This document shows, one piece after another, positions 12,901-25,370 of a stretch of 64,000 bases of DNA; the first letter of the stretch is position 1, and each line of letters begins with the position of its first letter. Source of the stretch: Sinonovacula constricta. Lineage: Eukaryota; Mollusca; Bivalvia; Cardiida; Solecurtidae. The stretch covers positions 38,813,397 through 38,877,396 of the forward strand of contig CM017572.1 of the NCBI GenBank assembly GCA_007844125.1, written 5' to 3'. The notes beneath the pieces are model-generated. The model saw nothing but the letters and a program-made list of their open reading frames with translations, ran no database searches and was not told where the DNA came from. The translations under genes were made by a program, and so were the position numbers.

Positions 12901-15900
12901 TACATGAGATCAACGATGCTCACAGAACGGATGTCTGGACTAGCCCTGTTGCACGCCTACAGACACATGGAAATAGATATTGATATTATCATTAACGAGT
13001 TTGCGGCCAGCAAAGGCCGCAAGTTAGACTTGCTGTGAAATGTAGACTAGTTGAAATAAACGAAAGTAAAGCTATTCATCTCCATTTTTATGCTAAAATA
13101 AATGGATTTTCGTTGGTCAAGAAAGCTCTCCGGAGGCCCCAAAACGCACCAAATTGCACCATTTATTTTAAAATTTTCAGGGGGCGGCATGCCCCCTGAC
13201 CCCCCTAGATTATTTTGAATCCACATTCTTTATAGGCTAGCTACGCGCCTGATCACCATACTTCTTCTCTACTTTAATCCTAAAAGATGTTACTGACACA
13301 AACCAAAATCTTATTTAGTAACAGTGACCTTGATGGTATCACACAATTTTGACAGACTGTGAAAGACTGGTCCTTAACTACTGGTGCGGTGTTTAAAAAC
13401 AAAATATGATTGTCATATGTCAATATTTACTAAAAGAAATAAATCTATTTTTAGCAGCAGTGACCGTGACCCAATAAGAAAATCGCAATAAAATGTACAC
13501 TTGATGATACACATCCTAAAGAAATTTGGTCATATTCATTGAGAAATGTAAGAGTTGCAATTGGCAATAATAAAAATGATCTTCAGGTGTTCACAACTTT
13601 ATAGACCACAACCTAGTGAGTGTGCAATATTGTCATATAAATGTGGTCAGCACTATGACTCAAGGATTTATGTCATTTTTCAAATAGAAAAGGGCTGGTA
13701 CATCATTATTTAAATACAATTTCTTGTTTTATACCACTTGTACAAGTGGTTTTCCAATGTTATGCAAAATCATGCAATTAGCTCATAAATGAACTAACAC
13801 TATAAACAAAGAAGACAAGGGATCAAACTATGAAAGAGGGCTTCAGTAAGTCCTGCATAAAGTGACAACAGGTAATACTAGAGAAAATCTGGAGATCAGC
13901 TACAGGAAATAGTTATACATGGAAGCCTATGGTGGTAGTGGTGGTGATGGTATTTATTATGTTGATGTTGATAATGATGTTGTTGATGATGATGTTGATG
14001 ATGATGAATGATGATGATGGAGTATAATGGTGTTGATGGTGATAATGATGTTGATGATGATGATGTTTAAGATGAATTAAACCTATGCCAAAGGTTACCC
14101 GTTGTGTGTGTTGGTACTGGTCATCGGTGAGCAATGGCCGGCAGGTCTGCAGGTACTTGTCCAGGGTCTGTTCTAGTGGAGCCACAGGGAACTTTGGCAG
14201 GGCAGACTGGATGGAAAACATGCGACCCTTCACCTTTGGGATGGGCAGTGATGTCTTCATGATGCGTGAAATACTGGACTGTCTAAACTGTAGGAATGGA
14301 ATAAAAGTATAATCACATCGCATACATATTTAAATATAGTAAGATGTAGGAAATACTTGACTGGCTGAACAGTTTTACAGTAACAGAAATAAATATAGTG
14401 ATCTTTTGATTTACTGACATTCTTTACAACAGAATTTTCATACATAGATAGTAATTATTGCTGAATCACCATAAGACATATGACAATAAACATTTACTTT
14501 TACTGTAATTATGATAAATGATTACTTCAACTCCTATCAATGGAGTACATTGGTAAAATGGAAATTGTCCCCCTTGTTAGGTCCTTTTAGCTGGAATTCT
14601 TAGACTTTATATCGCCTGTTCTTTTGTAAATATTGCAATTACAAACAGTGAAATAAGTTTCTTTTGCATAAATATAAGCATAAAATCCATTGAAATACTT
14701 AAAGAGATTTGTTATTAAAAAAAAATGGATGTATTCTGTTCATGGTCATTTATCTGGGTATCACAATAAAGGCAGAACAGTCAACATATAGTCTAAAGAG
14801 CACAAGCATTCGAACCAGGTAAAACAAACAAAAGGACCTACTTGCATTTAGAAATTATTCAGGGGTGACTATTCATTAACATCTCTGATTATATTTACTT
14901 TTGCAGTTCAATAGCAATACATTTGTTTGCAAACTATTGTCCATATAGAACTGCCGCAGATATGGCAAATATGGCAAAGTGACATTATCTACAAAAAAAT
15001 CCAGGGCAGGAATGGTACCCAAAATAATACCCACAACCACCTGCTCTGTGGAAAAATTAGCCTAGTGAGCAACAAAGGAAGACAGGTCTGAAGAGACCCT
15101 GAGGAGGCCAGGACGACGCCTCCCAGGACCATGAGTTTGGTGACCAGCCTTACAGTGTCATTCAGAGCCTTCCTTTTGAGGTTGCCAAACTTTCAGAGCC
15201 TGATCTTTCTCAAACACTTCACAATCTTGTAAGGAACTGTAATGTAGCATTGTGAAGCTGAATTTAGGTTTGTGACCAAGGTTTCTACGACATACACTAC
15301 GGTGATTTTCACACACATCTCGAATGATTTTTGTCTGAGACTGAGCATAAATTTCTGCTCCAGAGAAGTGTTGAATATTGCAGTACAATGCCCAGGAAGA
15401 GTGGACTTTGTAACTGCATTCACACATCCTTCTGCCACACCCAGCGTGTCTAGAAACTGTCAACCTGCTCAATAGCTGCAGCTTCCTGGCTGTCACTTCC
15501 AATTCAATCCATGTTTGGCATGTAATGGAACAAGCTCCCATGTCCCTGTGGGACTTTTGATGATCACAAATTATCATTTTTGTCCTTTTGTGATTACTGG
15601 TGATTTTCAGGACAAATTTGCTCAATTCTTCCTCCAGGCTGTGTACTGGATTTCAAGAGGCCTTCCAAAGTCACAAATCTCTTGTGATGGCTTTCATAAC
15701 TACAATAAATTGTCAAACTTTGCTTTTTGATTTCAAACCAGCATATGCTTTTCTACTAAATTTGTAATGTGTGTGTTTTTCAATGAAGAAGGGAAATGAG
15801 TTAATATGACAAATGAATTTCATACTATTAATGTAGAATTTCGTTTAAATGTACAGTTAAAAATGATTTGCTTAAATGTTTTTTTCTTTTACTTACTTAA

Positions 15901-16638
15901 CAAATCACTACTTAAAATTACAAATTTTACAACTGGTTCATGGCATTTTTGGCTCAGTTATAACCATTGACATTTCTTGTTCAAAACATGGGAGCAGCAC
16001 AATAATGTTCATCATACTGACATCAAAGCCATTATATGTAACGGAATGACCAGTTTCATATAAATGTCCAGGAATAACTGGCAGACCACTGCAGGCAGAG
16101 TTTTTGCATCAATGACACTTGAACTTGTTGAGTGGCCATTGAGACAGAAGAGCTTGTCAAAGATATTCAAAGTATGGTTTACAAAATAAACCATTGACCA
16201 TATGAATCAATAATAATTCATCACAAATTGAGAAATTGAACCATTTTTCAGAGTCAAACAGGACCTTGCCAAGATCATTTTAACCGCTTTTTATTCAACT
16301 GAACATTAATGTTACTGTTTGCAACTATTAAACAACTTCAACTTGACATATTTGAAAACAAACCTGACCAGATTTATTTTGCTCATGTTCTTATTGGTAA
16401 CATGTCTCAATACTTAAATAAATAAAGCAATGCTTACTGATTTCAGTAGTTTAAAAATCCCATTACCAAGTCATACGGTGTCAGATTCATAGGATAAACT
16501 CATTATGTCTAGTCATTTATCTGCAGAGCTGTGGTGACAAATATTGAGGTCAAGAATTAGACCGTTCTAAAATTTGTACGGCATACCGATTAGACAGTTT
16601 TGCATACTTACACCTCTGATAGTGCTTAGTCTATTCAT
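3936..16638 (-). CDS. CRAT: Carnitine O-acetyltransferase, N-terminal part (five exons, 3' end outside the window)
   Basis: Carnitine O-acetyltransferase swaps short acyl groups between CoA and carnitine in mitochondria, peroxisomes or ER. Five minus-strand exons join in phase: 16612-16638, 14099-14287, 8217-8297, 5014-5132 and 3936-3989, about 157 codons. Landmarks shared with the choline/carnitine acyltransferase family appear in order: ALPKFPVAPLEQTLDKYL, then the ERAKQRTNW / LTEWWRSYAYLDFRE junction, NPGVLFPKADF, and LLDYKVMID. The first ~30 residues are Arg/Ser-rich with no acidic residue, as in a mitochondrial presequence; Met19 could start a form lacking it. The catalytic histidine and the rest of the enzyme lie left of base 1. 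CROT is the main alternative, but the LFPKADF segment and overall match favour CRAT. The introns are unusually rich in repeats. Confidence 0.9.
4534..4849. mobile_element. Small TIR element (hAT-like MITE, decayed)
   Basis: The left end CAGGGCTTTTTTTC (4534) and right end GAAAAAAAGCCTTG (to 4849) are inverted repeats, 13 of 14 matching. The CAGGG terminus is typical of hAT elements. No coding capacity is visible. I found no convincing 8-bp target duplication, so this is an old copy or the ends are slightly off. Inside, GGGAAYATGACC occurs near both ends in direct orientation. It lies in the CRAT intron between exons 4 and 5. Confidence 0.65.
5014..5132 (-). CDS. CRAT: CRAT coding exon 4
   Basis: 119 nt, phase 0 to phase 2. 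Acceptor ATTATTACAG, donor GGTGATG. It starts LTEWWRSYAYLDFRESCVIN and continues SNPGVLFPKADFKDLDGQL, a strong match to the conserved EWW...AYL...PGV segment. The last ~20 intron bases and first ~27 exon bases recur several times in the upstream intron (5170-5960 and 7569-7660). Confidence 0.92.
5170..5960 (-). repeat. Duplicated exon-4 splice-acceptor fragments (CRAT)
   Basis: Units of about 66-72 bp on the minus strand consist of a CTTGAT...TTACAG intron end, then ~27 bases resembling the start of CRAT exon 4, then an AATAGAGTG linker. Copies start near 5177, 5246, 5731, 5793, 5863 and 5931; two more are at 7569 and 7621. Intact AG acceptors remain in those at 5731, 5793, 5863, 7569 and 7621. 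Translated after the acceptor, the copy at 5793 gives LREWWRSYA, that at 5863 gives LTEWLTSYA and that at 7569 gives FTEWWRIYA; the real exon gives LTEWWRSYA. No copy carries the rest of exon 4 or its donor. Confidence 0.85.
5266..6445. repeat. Two-copy tandem duplication, offset about 680 bp
   Basis: The segment from about 5266 (ATTACACTAAATACTGACC) recurs from about 5948 (TTACACTAAATACCGACC). Shared landmarks in order are the ATGGACTTTTTCTCTTTA block, GAGGGTTACCGACTGGC, CTTCTTACAAGTTG and CTATAGAATATA. By eye the copies are roughly 80-85% alike with indels. No coding match. The short open frames here differ between copies and are not supported as genes. Confidence 0.85.
7569..7660 (-). repeat. 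Further tandem copies of the CRAT acceptor unit
   Basis: Two ~52-bp copies of TCTCCACCATTCTGTGAACT plus GTTATAACATCCAGCTTACA. On the minus strand each ends an intron-like stretch with TTATAACAG and continues TTCACAGAATGGTGG, the diverged start of exon 4. They are 2.4 kb upstream of the real exon, so the duplication spread across the intron. Confidence 0.8.
8217..8297 (-). CDS. CRAT: CRAT coding exon 3
   Basis: 81 nt, 27 codons, phase 0 to phase 0. Acceptor AATTACAG, donor GTAAGA. It encodes LCEDFKNGIGKVLQSKLEER followed by AKQRTNW, matching the family segment that precedes the conserved (L)xEWW motif. Far too short for an ORF search. Confidence 0.9.
8298..9201. other. CRAT intron 2, left part
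   Basis: AT-rich DNA with no recognised element. A motif AGTAACAATGACCTTGATTC at about 9120 recurs in similar form on the other side of the transposon (about 13,318 and 13,450), so the transposon probably landed inside an older dispersed repeat. Confidence 0.5.
9202..13251 (+). mobile_element. hAT-superfamily DNA transposon, 4.05 kb, nearly intact
   Basis: Inverted ends are CAGGCGCGTAGCTGCCTATA at the left and the reverse of CAGGCGCGTAGCTAGCCTAT at the right: the first 13 bases are identical, then one indel. The pentamer ATCAC directly abuts both ends. hAT elements usually leave 8 bp, and a perfect 8-bp duplication is not visible. The element carries one three-exon transposase gene on the plus strand and ends with a GC-rich hairpin-like stretch near 13,180-13,205 (GGGGGCGGCATGCCCCCTGA). 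It is inserted in CRAT intron 2. Confidence 0.93.
9901..13038 (+). pseudogene. hAT transposase (ZMYM1-like), three exons, one nonsense codon
   Basis: Exons 9901-9991, 10276-10471 and 11004-13038 join in phase with GT/AG sites and give 774 codons including the stop. The N terminus MAQKRIDSFF is followed by a TTF-type zinc-finger region (about residues 95-190, with FSVDWLEKYDWLRYS and YCAPCILFG). The RNase H-like catalytic core has FLADEATDASTTEQIA, RGQGYDGASNMSG and HCKAHSLNLS. The C-terminal dimerisation domain has TTMPVSTATAERQFSIMRRL. The only defect is an in-frame TGA at 11167-11169 (codon 151), in a context where one G-to-A change of TGG would explain it. The long open frame from 11251 is only the downstream part. 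An AATAAA lies 16 bases after the stop codon. Confidence 0.9.
13252..14098. other. CRAT intron 2, right part, with GAT/GTT tract
   Basis: Diverged copies of a TGACCTTGA-type dispersed repeat lie near 13,318 and 13,450. From about 13,929 to 14,072 there is an imperfect GTTGAT/GATGAT trinucleotide tract. Its His/Ile-rich translation downstream of exon 2 is past the splice donor and is not coding. Confidence 0.7.
14099..14287 (-). CDS. CRAT: CRAT coding exon 2
   Basis: 189 nt, 63 codons, flanked on the minus strand by acceptor TTCCTACAG and donor GGTAACC. It encodes FRQSSISRIMKTSLP, then KVKGRMFSIQSALPKFPVAP, then LEQTLDKYLQTCRPLL and DDQYQHTQR. This is the conserved N-terminal segment of CRAT/CROT. 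An imperfect GAT/GTT trinucleotide tract follows directly in the intron. Confidence 0.9.
14288..16611. other. CRAT intron 1
   Basis: Mostly unremarkable AT-rich DNA. The segment about 15,000-15,700 is less AT-rich and stays open on both strands. The minus-strand frame at 15158-15625 (155 codons, Cys-rich) has no match I recognise and no splice support. It may be a remnant of a mobile element. I do not call it a gene. Confidence 0.5.
16612..16638 (-). CDS. CRAT: CRAT coding exon 1 (start codon)
   Basis: The minus strand reads MNRLSTIRG followed by a GT donor in GTAAGT context. The exon is 27 nt, so it ends in phase 0, which matches exon 2. An in-frame stop lies upstream, so this ATG is the first possible start in this exon. 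It is assigned by start codon, strong donor, phase match and presequence-like composition, not by homology. Confidence 0.6.
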
Positions 16639-17209
16639 TGTCGATGTTGTCAGTGATTTTACGTTATGCAATCACTGTCAACGAGTAAATGATACGTTTA
16701 AATGTTTGCTTCCAGTAGGAAATAATACTAAAAAAATATATTTCCACCATAACACCACGATGGTGCTAGTGTTGTTCACTAAAATCAAGCTGGCAAGCAG
16801 CGAGCAACAAGCATTAACTCAGGGTAGCCGAAGAAATATTAGAGCAGCCGACATTAAGAAAGGTATGAATAACGCGTCTTTAAAACACAAACTAATTACA
16901 TCGAGAAAAATGTATTATTTAAAAGTACCAAACGTAGAAATAACAAATCAAATTATATTTTTATTAAAACTTATTTAAATCCAGCGTTTCTTTTGCATAA
17001 TAGATAGTTTAAAAAAACACGTTGTTCAGTATTAAATTATTAAAAGTATATATCAATTATACTCTAATCTCAATTATAAAAGACAACTAAAATTCTACTT
17101 AAATGTTGCAAAAACTATTGTTGAAACGTGGGGATAGCCAAAGGATATACGATAATTAAATGTTACGCCAACGGTGAGTGAGTTCGCTAATAGAAGGACA
17201 TAATTGAAA
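16639..17209 (-). promoter_or_regulatory. Probable CRAT 5' UTR and upstream region
   Basis: Sequence upstream of the proposed CRAT start. Nothing is a clear TATA box or initiator. The plus-strand open frame here (16574-16978) overlaps CRAT exon 1 on the opposite strand and has no recognisable match. Confidence 0.3.
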
Positions 17210-19640
17210 ACATATGTGTATACTTGACAAAATTATATGAATTGAAAAATCTTGACACTCAATGAACAACACATGTTTAAAAAGTAAAAATGTTGCCCGA
17301 ATAGAAATGGACAACAACAAATAGAAAGCTTCGGAATTGCATTAATAAATTAGCATTCGAAGACGTCAATTACAATGGAATACAGAAACTTACCGTAAAA
17401 GTCCGCTTTATTTGATGATCCTTGGGTCACTCACGAGGAATGTGACGCAAGTAACTATATATGTTTGCAAGCAAAATTAAAATAGCTAATGAAAAATCGC
17501 AGCAACAATACCCAAGCTAAGGGTTGACATGGAGTAATAGCCGGTCAGCAACAGACGTCAGCAACGGTAAAGTCACAGAAAATTACACTAAAAGTAGGAT
17601 ATAATTGACAGACCCTTGTGCCTTGTACATGGAATGTGACGCAATAAACTATACATATTTGTTAAAAGAAAACATAGGCATTATGAAAATATGCAACAAG
17701 GATACCCTAGCTTGGGGAGGACATAACGAAATCTGCAATCAAAAAAGACGTCAATGTCAATAAATTCACAGAAATTTAGCATGGAAACCGAGTATGTTTA
17801 TATTGTCGGGACACAGTGCCTCTTACAGGGCATGTGACGCAATAAACGATATATGTTTATACACAAGACGAATGGAACTGATAGAAAAATGCACCATATA
17901 TATTGTACTCAGGGAATGGTATCAAGAAGTACTCCATTGAACATAGACGTCATTGACAGCTAAAATGACGGAAAACTAAGCTAACATGTGTAGATTTGAC
18001 CGGATTATGCGGATTTAAGAAAGGGAATGTGACACAATACATGTTCATCCATACGACATGTTGCCGTAATGGAAAAGAGTAACAACAACACGCTAGCTGT
18101 GGGATGTCATAAGCAAATCTACAATCGATGACAGACGTCAACAATTTCTGTAAAAGTCAGGTGCATTTGAATGCCTTTGGTATCACTCACAAAGAATAAG
18201 ACACAATTTACTATATGTTTGCAAATGGAATTAAAATAGCTAATGGACAAATGCAGCAACAATACCCAAGCTCGGTGTTGGGATAAAGCACAAGACGGTC
18301 AGCAACAGACGTCAGTAACTGTAAAATCAAAGAAAATTACAACAAACATAATATAATTGACAGACCCTTTTGCCTTCTACAGGGAACTTTGCGCAATAAA
18401 CGATACCTATTTCTAAGAGTAGATATGTCCCTGACAAATATGCACCAAGGATACCCTAGCTTGGGGAGGACATGACGAAATGTGCAATAATAGAAAGAAG
18501 TCAATGTCGGTAAAATCAGAGAAATTTAGCCTGGAAACCAGATATGTTACATTGACGGTACTCAGTATCACTTACAAGGAATATGACACAAGAAACAGTG
18601 TAAGTTTATAAAAACTACATGCTGCCGTAATGGAAAAGGCAAACAGCACAACTCTAGCTTGATAATGACTTAAGCAAATCGCCGATCAGAAACAGATGTC
18701 AATTACAATTAAAGCACAAAAGATAACGTAAAATATCCGATATATAAATGAATGGTCTCTGTGTCATTCACAAGGAACGTGACGCAACAAACAATACATA
18801 TTCATTGAGAGGACAACATAACCCTCATGAAAATGTGCAGAAAGGATATGCAATCAAAAATCGTCAAACTCAGTAAAATCACATAAATTAGTCTGGAAGC
18901 CGGATAAGTTAATTCTGACGGTACTCGGTGTCACTTACAGGGAATGTTATGCAAGAGCGATGTATGTTTATAAATGAAAAATGCAACATCAATTATGTTG
19001 TAGGAGTTGATTTGATGGATATTCGGCTGAAAATAAACAGATAACGGAAAAATAAGCTAAATAAGCATAATTTCCATTCTGTGAGTTAAAAAGGGAATGT
19101 GACACAACAAACAGTATATGTTTATGAAAACGGAAGGTTGCCGTAATGGAAAATGGAAACAACATAACTCTAGTTTGGGATTAATTAAGCAAATGTCCGC
19201 TCAGAAGACTTCAATTACCACTGAAACAGAAAAAGCTACCGTAGAAATCCAATAGATTTGAATGGTCTCTGTATTATTCATAAGCAATGTGACGCAATTT
19301 CCTATGTTTGCAAACAACATATAAATAGATAATGGAACAATGCAATAATGCAACAACAATACCAAAGCTAGAGTTGGCATAAAGTAATACCCAAACACCA
19401 ACATACGTCAATAACTTTAAAATCCCAGAACATTACACTAAAATATGATACTTTTGGAAGACCCTTGTGCCTATAATAGCGAATGCGACACAATAATCTA
19501 TACATATTTGTTGAGAAAAAAATGGTCCCTATGAAGATCTGCAACAAGTAAACCCTAACTTGGGAAAGACATAAACAAGTATATACGATACCAGGCATCA
19601 ATAGAACTTCACTGTTGATTGAAAAAAGGGAAACGATTTA
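17210..19640. repeat. Diverged ~190-bp satellite with higher-order organisation
   Basis: About 12 diverged monomers are marked by a GGAATGTGACGCAATAAAC-like block near 17438, 17631, 17829, 18022, 18195, 18382, 18577, 18775, 18940, 19094, 19284 and 19480. Monomer types differ in the middle. Type A has ATTAAAATAGCTAATG, type B has AAGGATACCCTAGCTTGGGG, type C has an AAAAATGCA(C/A)CAT stretch and type D has GTTGCCGTAATGGAAAA. Their order, roughly ABCD-AB-D-B-C-D-AB, gives a ~750-bp secondary period (17438 to 18195, 17631 to 18382). Most monomers also carry an AGACGTCA motif. Confidence 0.8.
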
Positions 19641-21368
19641 TGTCGATATTAACAATCAGCTTGTTATTACAGATTTAGCAGACAACAAAGAAAAAAGGCT
19701 AGAAGCATATAGTCTAGTATCCATCGAGATTACTGGTCGTTACTCTCACATATTTATGTAAAGGTATATTGACGTATTTAGTGTCATCTTGTTTAAAGCG
19801 CGTGCTCTCTGCCGCGTCTCACATCCATGCTATTTTTGTTGCTAGGCCTTTCGCCCTGAGCGTGTGATTTTGAAACATGACCTATTTCAGGCATACACAT
19901 TCAAAGTTCTGATGTAGCACCCAAGTCCTATGATGCTGGTGGTTTTGTACAAATATAAGGGTATGAAGCAGCGAATTCAGATCCGTTCAAATGTATAGGC
20001 TGAGTTGGGTTGTTATTCAGCTTGTTTCGTTACGTTGTAATTTAGCAGTGCTACCGGCGTTTATTATTAATTTATAATTAAAAGATTATATAAAAGATTA
20101 TATGTAAAGATAAATAATAAAAATACTATTTTTTATTTTCATCGCCACTGAAGAATATAATCTCTCTATATACAATTTGATTTTCCACGACTGCCCAGAA
20201 CCATTCATATACTAGGTAATGCGGACGACTACTAGAAGATAAATACCACTAGTACAATGCTGGTCAGCTGTCCTGACTGGGGCTTGAACAGAGTGATAGG
20301 CCTACGAGTTACAATTCAGCGTCATGTGAATTTGTGCGCTGTATGCTTTCGTGCTAAATTTGTAGTTTTATTTTCCTGCAGAGCAACGCTGAGCTGCAGG
20401 TATGAGCAGCATTATTTTAATGTCTGTATACAAGGTATCAGCCTACCGCACCTTAATTCTCAACCTTATGAGGGAAATATGCCTCACTACTCGTTGCCGT
20501 GACCCCGACTAACAACACTTTACAGGATACAGAAGCATAGCCTTGTAAACCATTTCATGGCAGAGCCCTAGAAGCATAGTTAAAGAGCAATATTCCCTAG
20601 ACGGTTTATTCATCCATCAGAACCATATGCCATTGATACCAGCACCACGATATCCCCAACAGGCATAGAAGCCAATATGTTAGGTGACATAAGGATGTGT
20701 AAAAGGCAAGCAAGGCCGTAATCAGGCGAGTGGAGTGTGTTTATTCCTGGATGGACGACGAATCAGTTGAACAACGGCATATGGATAGATTAATTTACGA
20801 TGACGATCATGATGATAATGATAATGATGATAATGATTATGATGATGAAGATGATGATATTGTTTGCTTTATGATTATTGATATTGTTTGCTGTTGAAAG
20901 ACTCATGCATGTGTTTATTGTAACTAAGCTTAACACACATCTACATTGCCTTTCGCAGAATCCTTTACCCAGCAAGCACATGTCTATTGGACCGATATCG
21001 GTAAACTGAGATTAGTTTATAACATTGGTCTAATCCTAAATTGTAAAGACATCAACACAAAGTCAGCTGTTAAATATATCTAGTTTAAAAAATAATTCAG
21101 ATACACATTTTGTCGATAATTACTTCAATGGAAATTAAACAAGACTCTGTCTATAGTAAGACAAATCGTTTCTATATATCGGAGAACTATCACAACTTGC
21201 CAATGATTTTACACTTCCAATGGAAGTCATTTAACTTATTACTTTTTGTGGTGTTTCTCTTTTCAAATTCAAAATCGCAATGTAAGAAAACAAGTGACAT
21301 TCCGCTGATTGTAGAAGAACTTATTGTTGTGTAAAGTACGTCCAGAGAAAAGTTAGCGGAAGGAAGCC
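19641..21368. other. Intergenic DNA with GAT microsatellite
   Basis: An ATGATGATAATGATAATGAT-type tract lies at about 20,799-20,860. A short tandem of TAAAAGATTATA is near 20,080. The small open frames show no recognisable protein, although the region just before 21,369 may hold the promoter of the following small gene. Confidence 0.5.
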
Positions 21369-22888
<1,520 letters not shown>

Positions 22889-25370
22889 ACTGAACTGTGT
22901 GAATTCTTCAAGGAATGTGTATACACAGATATATATCAACAAGGAACATTATATTTACAGTCCAACCTTTTGCATAATCAGTTAGTGTTGTACTTTGTGT
23001 TAATATGGAAAAATAAATATATCGCCAGGTGTAATGTTTCGCCAGGTGTTTTATAATTTGCATTCTTTTGTGTATCTTTTAATTATGTGCTTATGTGTTA
23101 TTCAACTGCCCTTTAAGTACTATTTGTCGTGGCACTACCGTTTATGCTAATTAAGTTGATTAAAGATTATTCTTCATTTTTGTTATAGAGAGCAATTATG
23201 TAGGGAATATTTACCTTAATTTTAATAAAATATGTATTTATTATTAAGTGATGAATATGACACATATATGAAGAAATATAATATTTAATATTTACAGGAT
23301 AATTATTGGATGCAGGGTCTTATCATGCAACTGTTCAATTTAGCAGTCTCTTTAAACTCTTTTTTTGACGTTTTTGTCAAAATATGAAATAGCGACGAAA
23401 GTCTACATTTGCTGCTTTTTTACCAAACAAACAGTATCAGTGGCAATGTGCTGTAGCGCGACACATATATATTAATGCTGACTGACATTGTCACATGGGA
23501 AAAGTCTGTTGAGCGGACACTCTAACTATTGTAAAATACTGATCCGAATTCATTGAATGGAGTTCTATTTTCTTTAGTTATTTGTGTGTGTGTGTGTATG
23601 TGACTTTCATTCATACATGGCAGAAAACGAGAGGTTTTGGTTTATTTCTTTTTGTTATTAAAAGTTCTAAATCTTTGGTAAGGTACGCAAAAATCTCAAA
23701 ATAACATTTCCAGTGCTGCCAGCGTGCAAGAGAGATTGTGTTCTTGTTAGGAGGGTTTAAAATTCAAACAATCGCCTTTTTCACGACAAGTTTTCAAAAG
23801 TATCTTATTAATGATTCTACTTTTCAATTCACTTGCATAGAAGACACGTGCAACACGCCGAGTAAGCATTTATAACTGCTTGAAGTGTTCTCGGTCAAGA
23901 GGTTAAGGTTATGGTCTTGGGATCGGAGGGTTCTGGGTTCAAACCCTAGACCTGAAATGCGATATTGTTCCTTGTCTAAAACTGAAAATGCTCACACAAA
24001 TTATCACTTACTTACACCCAGATGTACTAAATAACAGGATCCATCTTGAAGAATATAAAAAAAATCATTTTCATAATAAGTCAGTTTGATATTTTGTAGT
24101 ATTTCGGTCTTATATAACATGACACAGCCTTTCACTTGACAGCAGCTTTCGTCAAGGGGTATTCTTAACGTCTGTTCAGTGTGTAATTATAAACCAATGT
24201 TGCACATACAAAATAACATTGCTTTGTTACAACATTGGTTCCATTGGGATTAAGGACATACCAGATCGTTCTGTTTTTACTTTTCTCTCAGTTTCTCTTC
24301 ATCGATTTCACTTTAAATGTATGATGTAGATTACGTTTTGAAAATAATAAAACATTGTTCTTTGAATACATAATCCAAAATACAAAAATGATTCCATACA
24401 AACTTACAAAGAAATAACATCATATTTAATTATAATAATGTTTGCAACCTTCTTCTACATCTTGGAAAACGTATTAAATGGTAGAGTTTCGATTTTTATT
24501 TTGTTGTAAACCATTCTATAGTCGCAAGAATTATCATTATACATGATTTTTCTGGGGATTCATAGTCTACTGAAAAGTTCTAATAAAAACGATAACTTTC
24601 CAAAACATTCTTTGTTACTTGCTCCCATATTGCTTTACCTTTTTACCTCGTCCAGTTTTTGCGAGTATCTTTAAATGTTGCATAAACATTGCATCTTAAG
24701 TCGGAATTTATCATGCATAAATCGTACCGAGAATCCATGTTCATTTACCTTAAAAGTTTAGAAATTGTAATGATAAATTAAGAAATAAAACAGCATATCA
24801 CGTTTTCTGATATGTCTGCGTAAAACTACAGACATACACAAAATAAAATTTAAATAATAATAATAATAATAATATAATAATAATAATAAGAAATAGACCG
24901 CTGTTAACAGATTCTGCACCCCTATTTTATCAAAGTTTTTGTAAAGTGGTGGTTAGCATTATGTGCAGTGGAAGTAGTATCCCGGACTTTAAGTTTTTTA
25001 TATTATAAAAAAGATCTTTTGTTTTTGACTGATTTGCTAAAATGAAGATAATCTCATTCTATTTGATACAAAACAAATCTATGTGGAGTTATGAAAATTC
25101 AGACTGATCCATTAAGACCCGAACTGATCACTTCACTGAAATTTTGCGGGTACACTACGCAAAAATTACAGCGTATGTTTTCAGTGGAGGATAAACACAT
25201 AACTTTTCTTCGCAGAGACTCTTTTCATTGTTCTTTTCTAAGCAAGTATAGTTTTGTGTTCCTAAAGAAAGGGTTCGCTGTTACATTGCTTCCGAAGTTG
25301 GGACATTTACTCTAGAATAAAGAACAAATTCATTTAATCTCGATAACTTAAGGAGAGGATCAAAGAACAC
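22889..25370. other. Intergenic AT-rich DNA
   Basis: Contains the poly(A) signal of the upstream small gene at 23012, a short (GT)n at about 23,584-23,600, a tRNA-headed SINE fragment at 23,890-24,040 and an (AAT)n tract at 24,856-24,890. Nothing else is recognised. The 74-codon frame at 25091 has no support. Confidence 0.55.
23890..24040 (+). mobile_element. tRNA-headed SINE fragment (Leu/Ser-type head)
   Basis: The A-box-like GGTCAAGAGGTTAAGG is followed 30 bases later by the B-box GGTTCTGGGTTCAAACCCTA. That layout is a tRNA-derived Pol III promoter. The sequence does not fold as a full tRNA, so I call a SINE and not a tRNA gene. End points are approximate. Confidence 0.55.

Noticed and set aside
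13913..14100. His/Ile-rich C terminus of the minus frame at 13913-14323
   Set aside because: It lies past the CRAT exon 2 donor at 14098 and is a GAT/GTT microsatellite read through.
15158..15625. 155-codon Cys-rich minus frame
   Set aside because: The region is open on both strands, no domain is recognisable and no splice sites link it to CRAT. Possibly an unknown element remnant.
16574..16978. 134-codon plus frame with a hydrophobic start
   Set aside because: It overlaps the proposed CRAT exon 1 and 5' region on the other strand and has no recognisable similarity.
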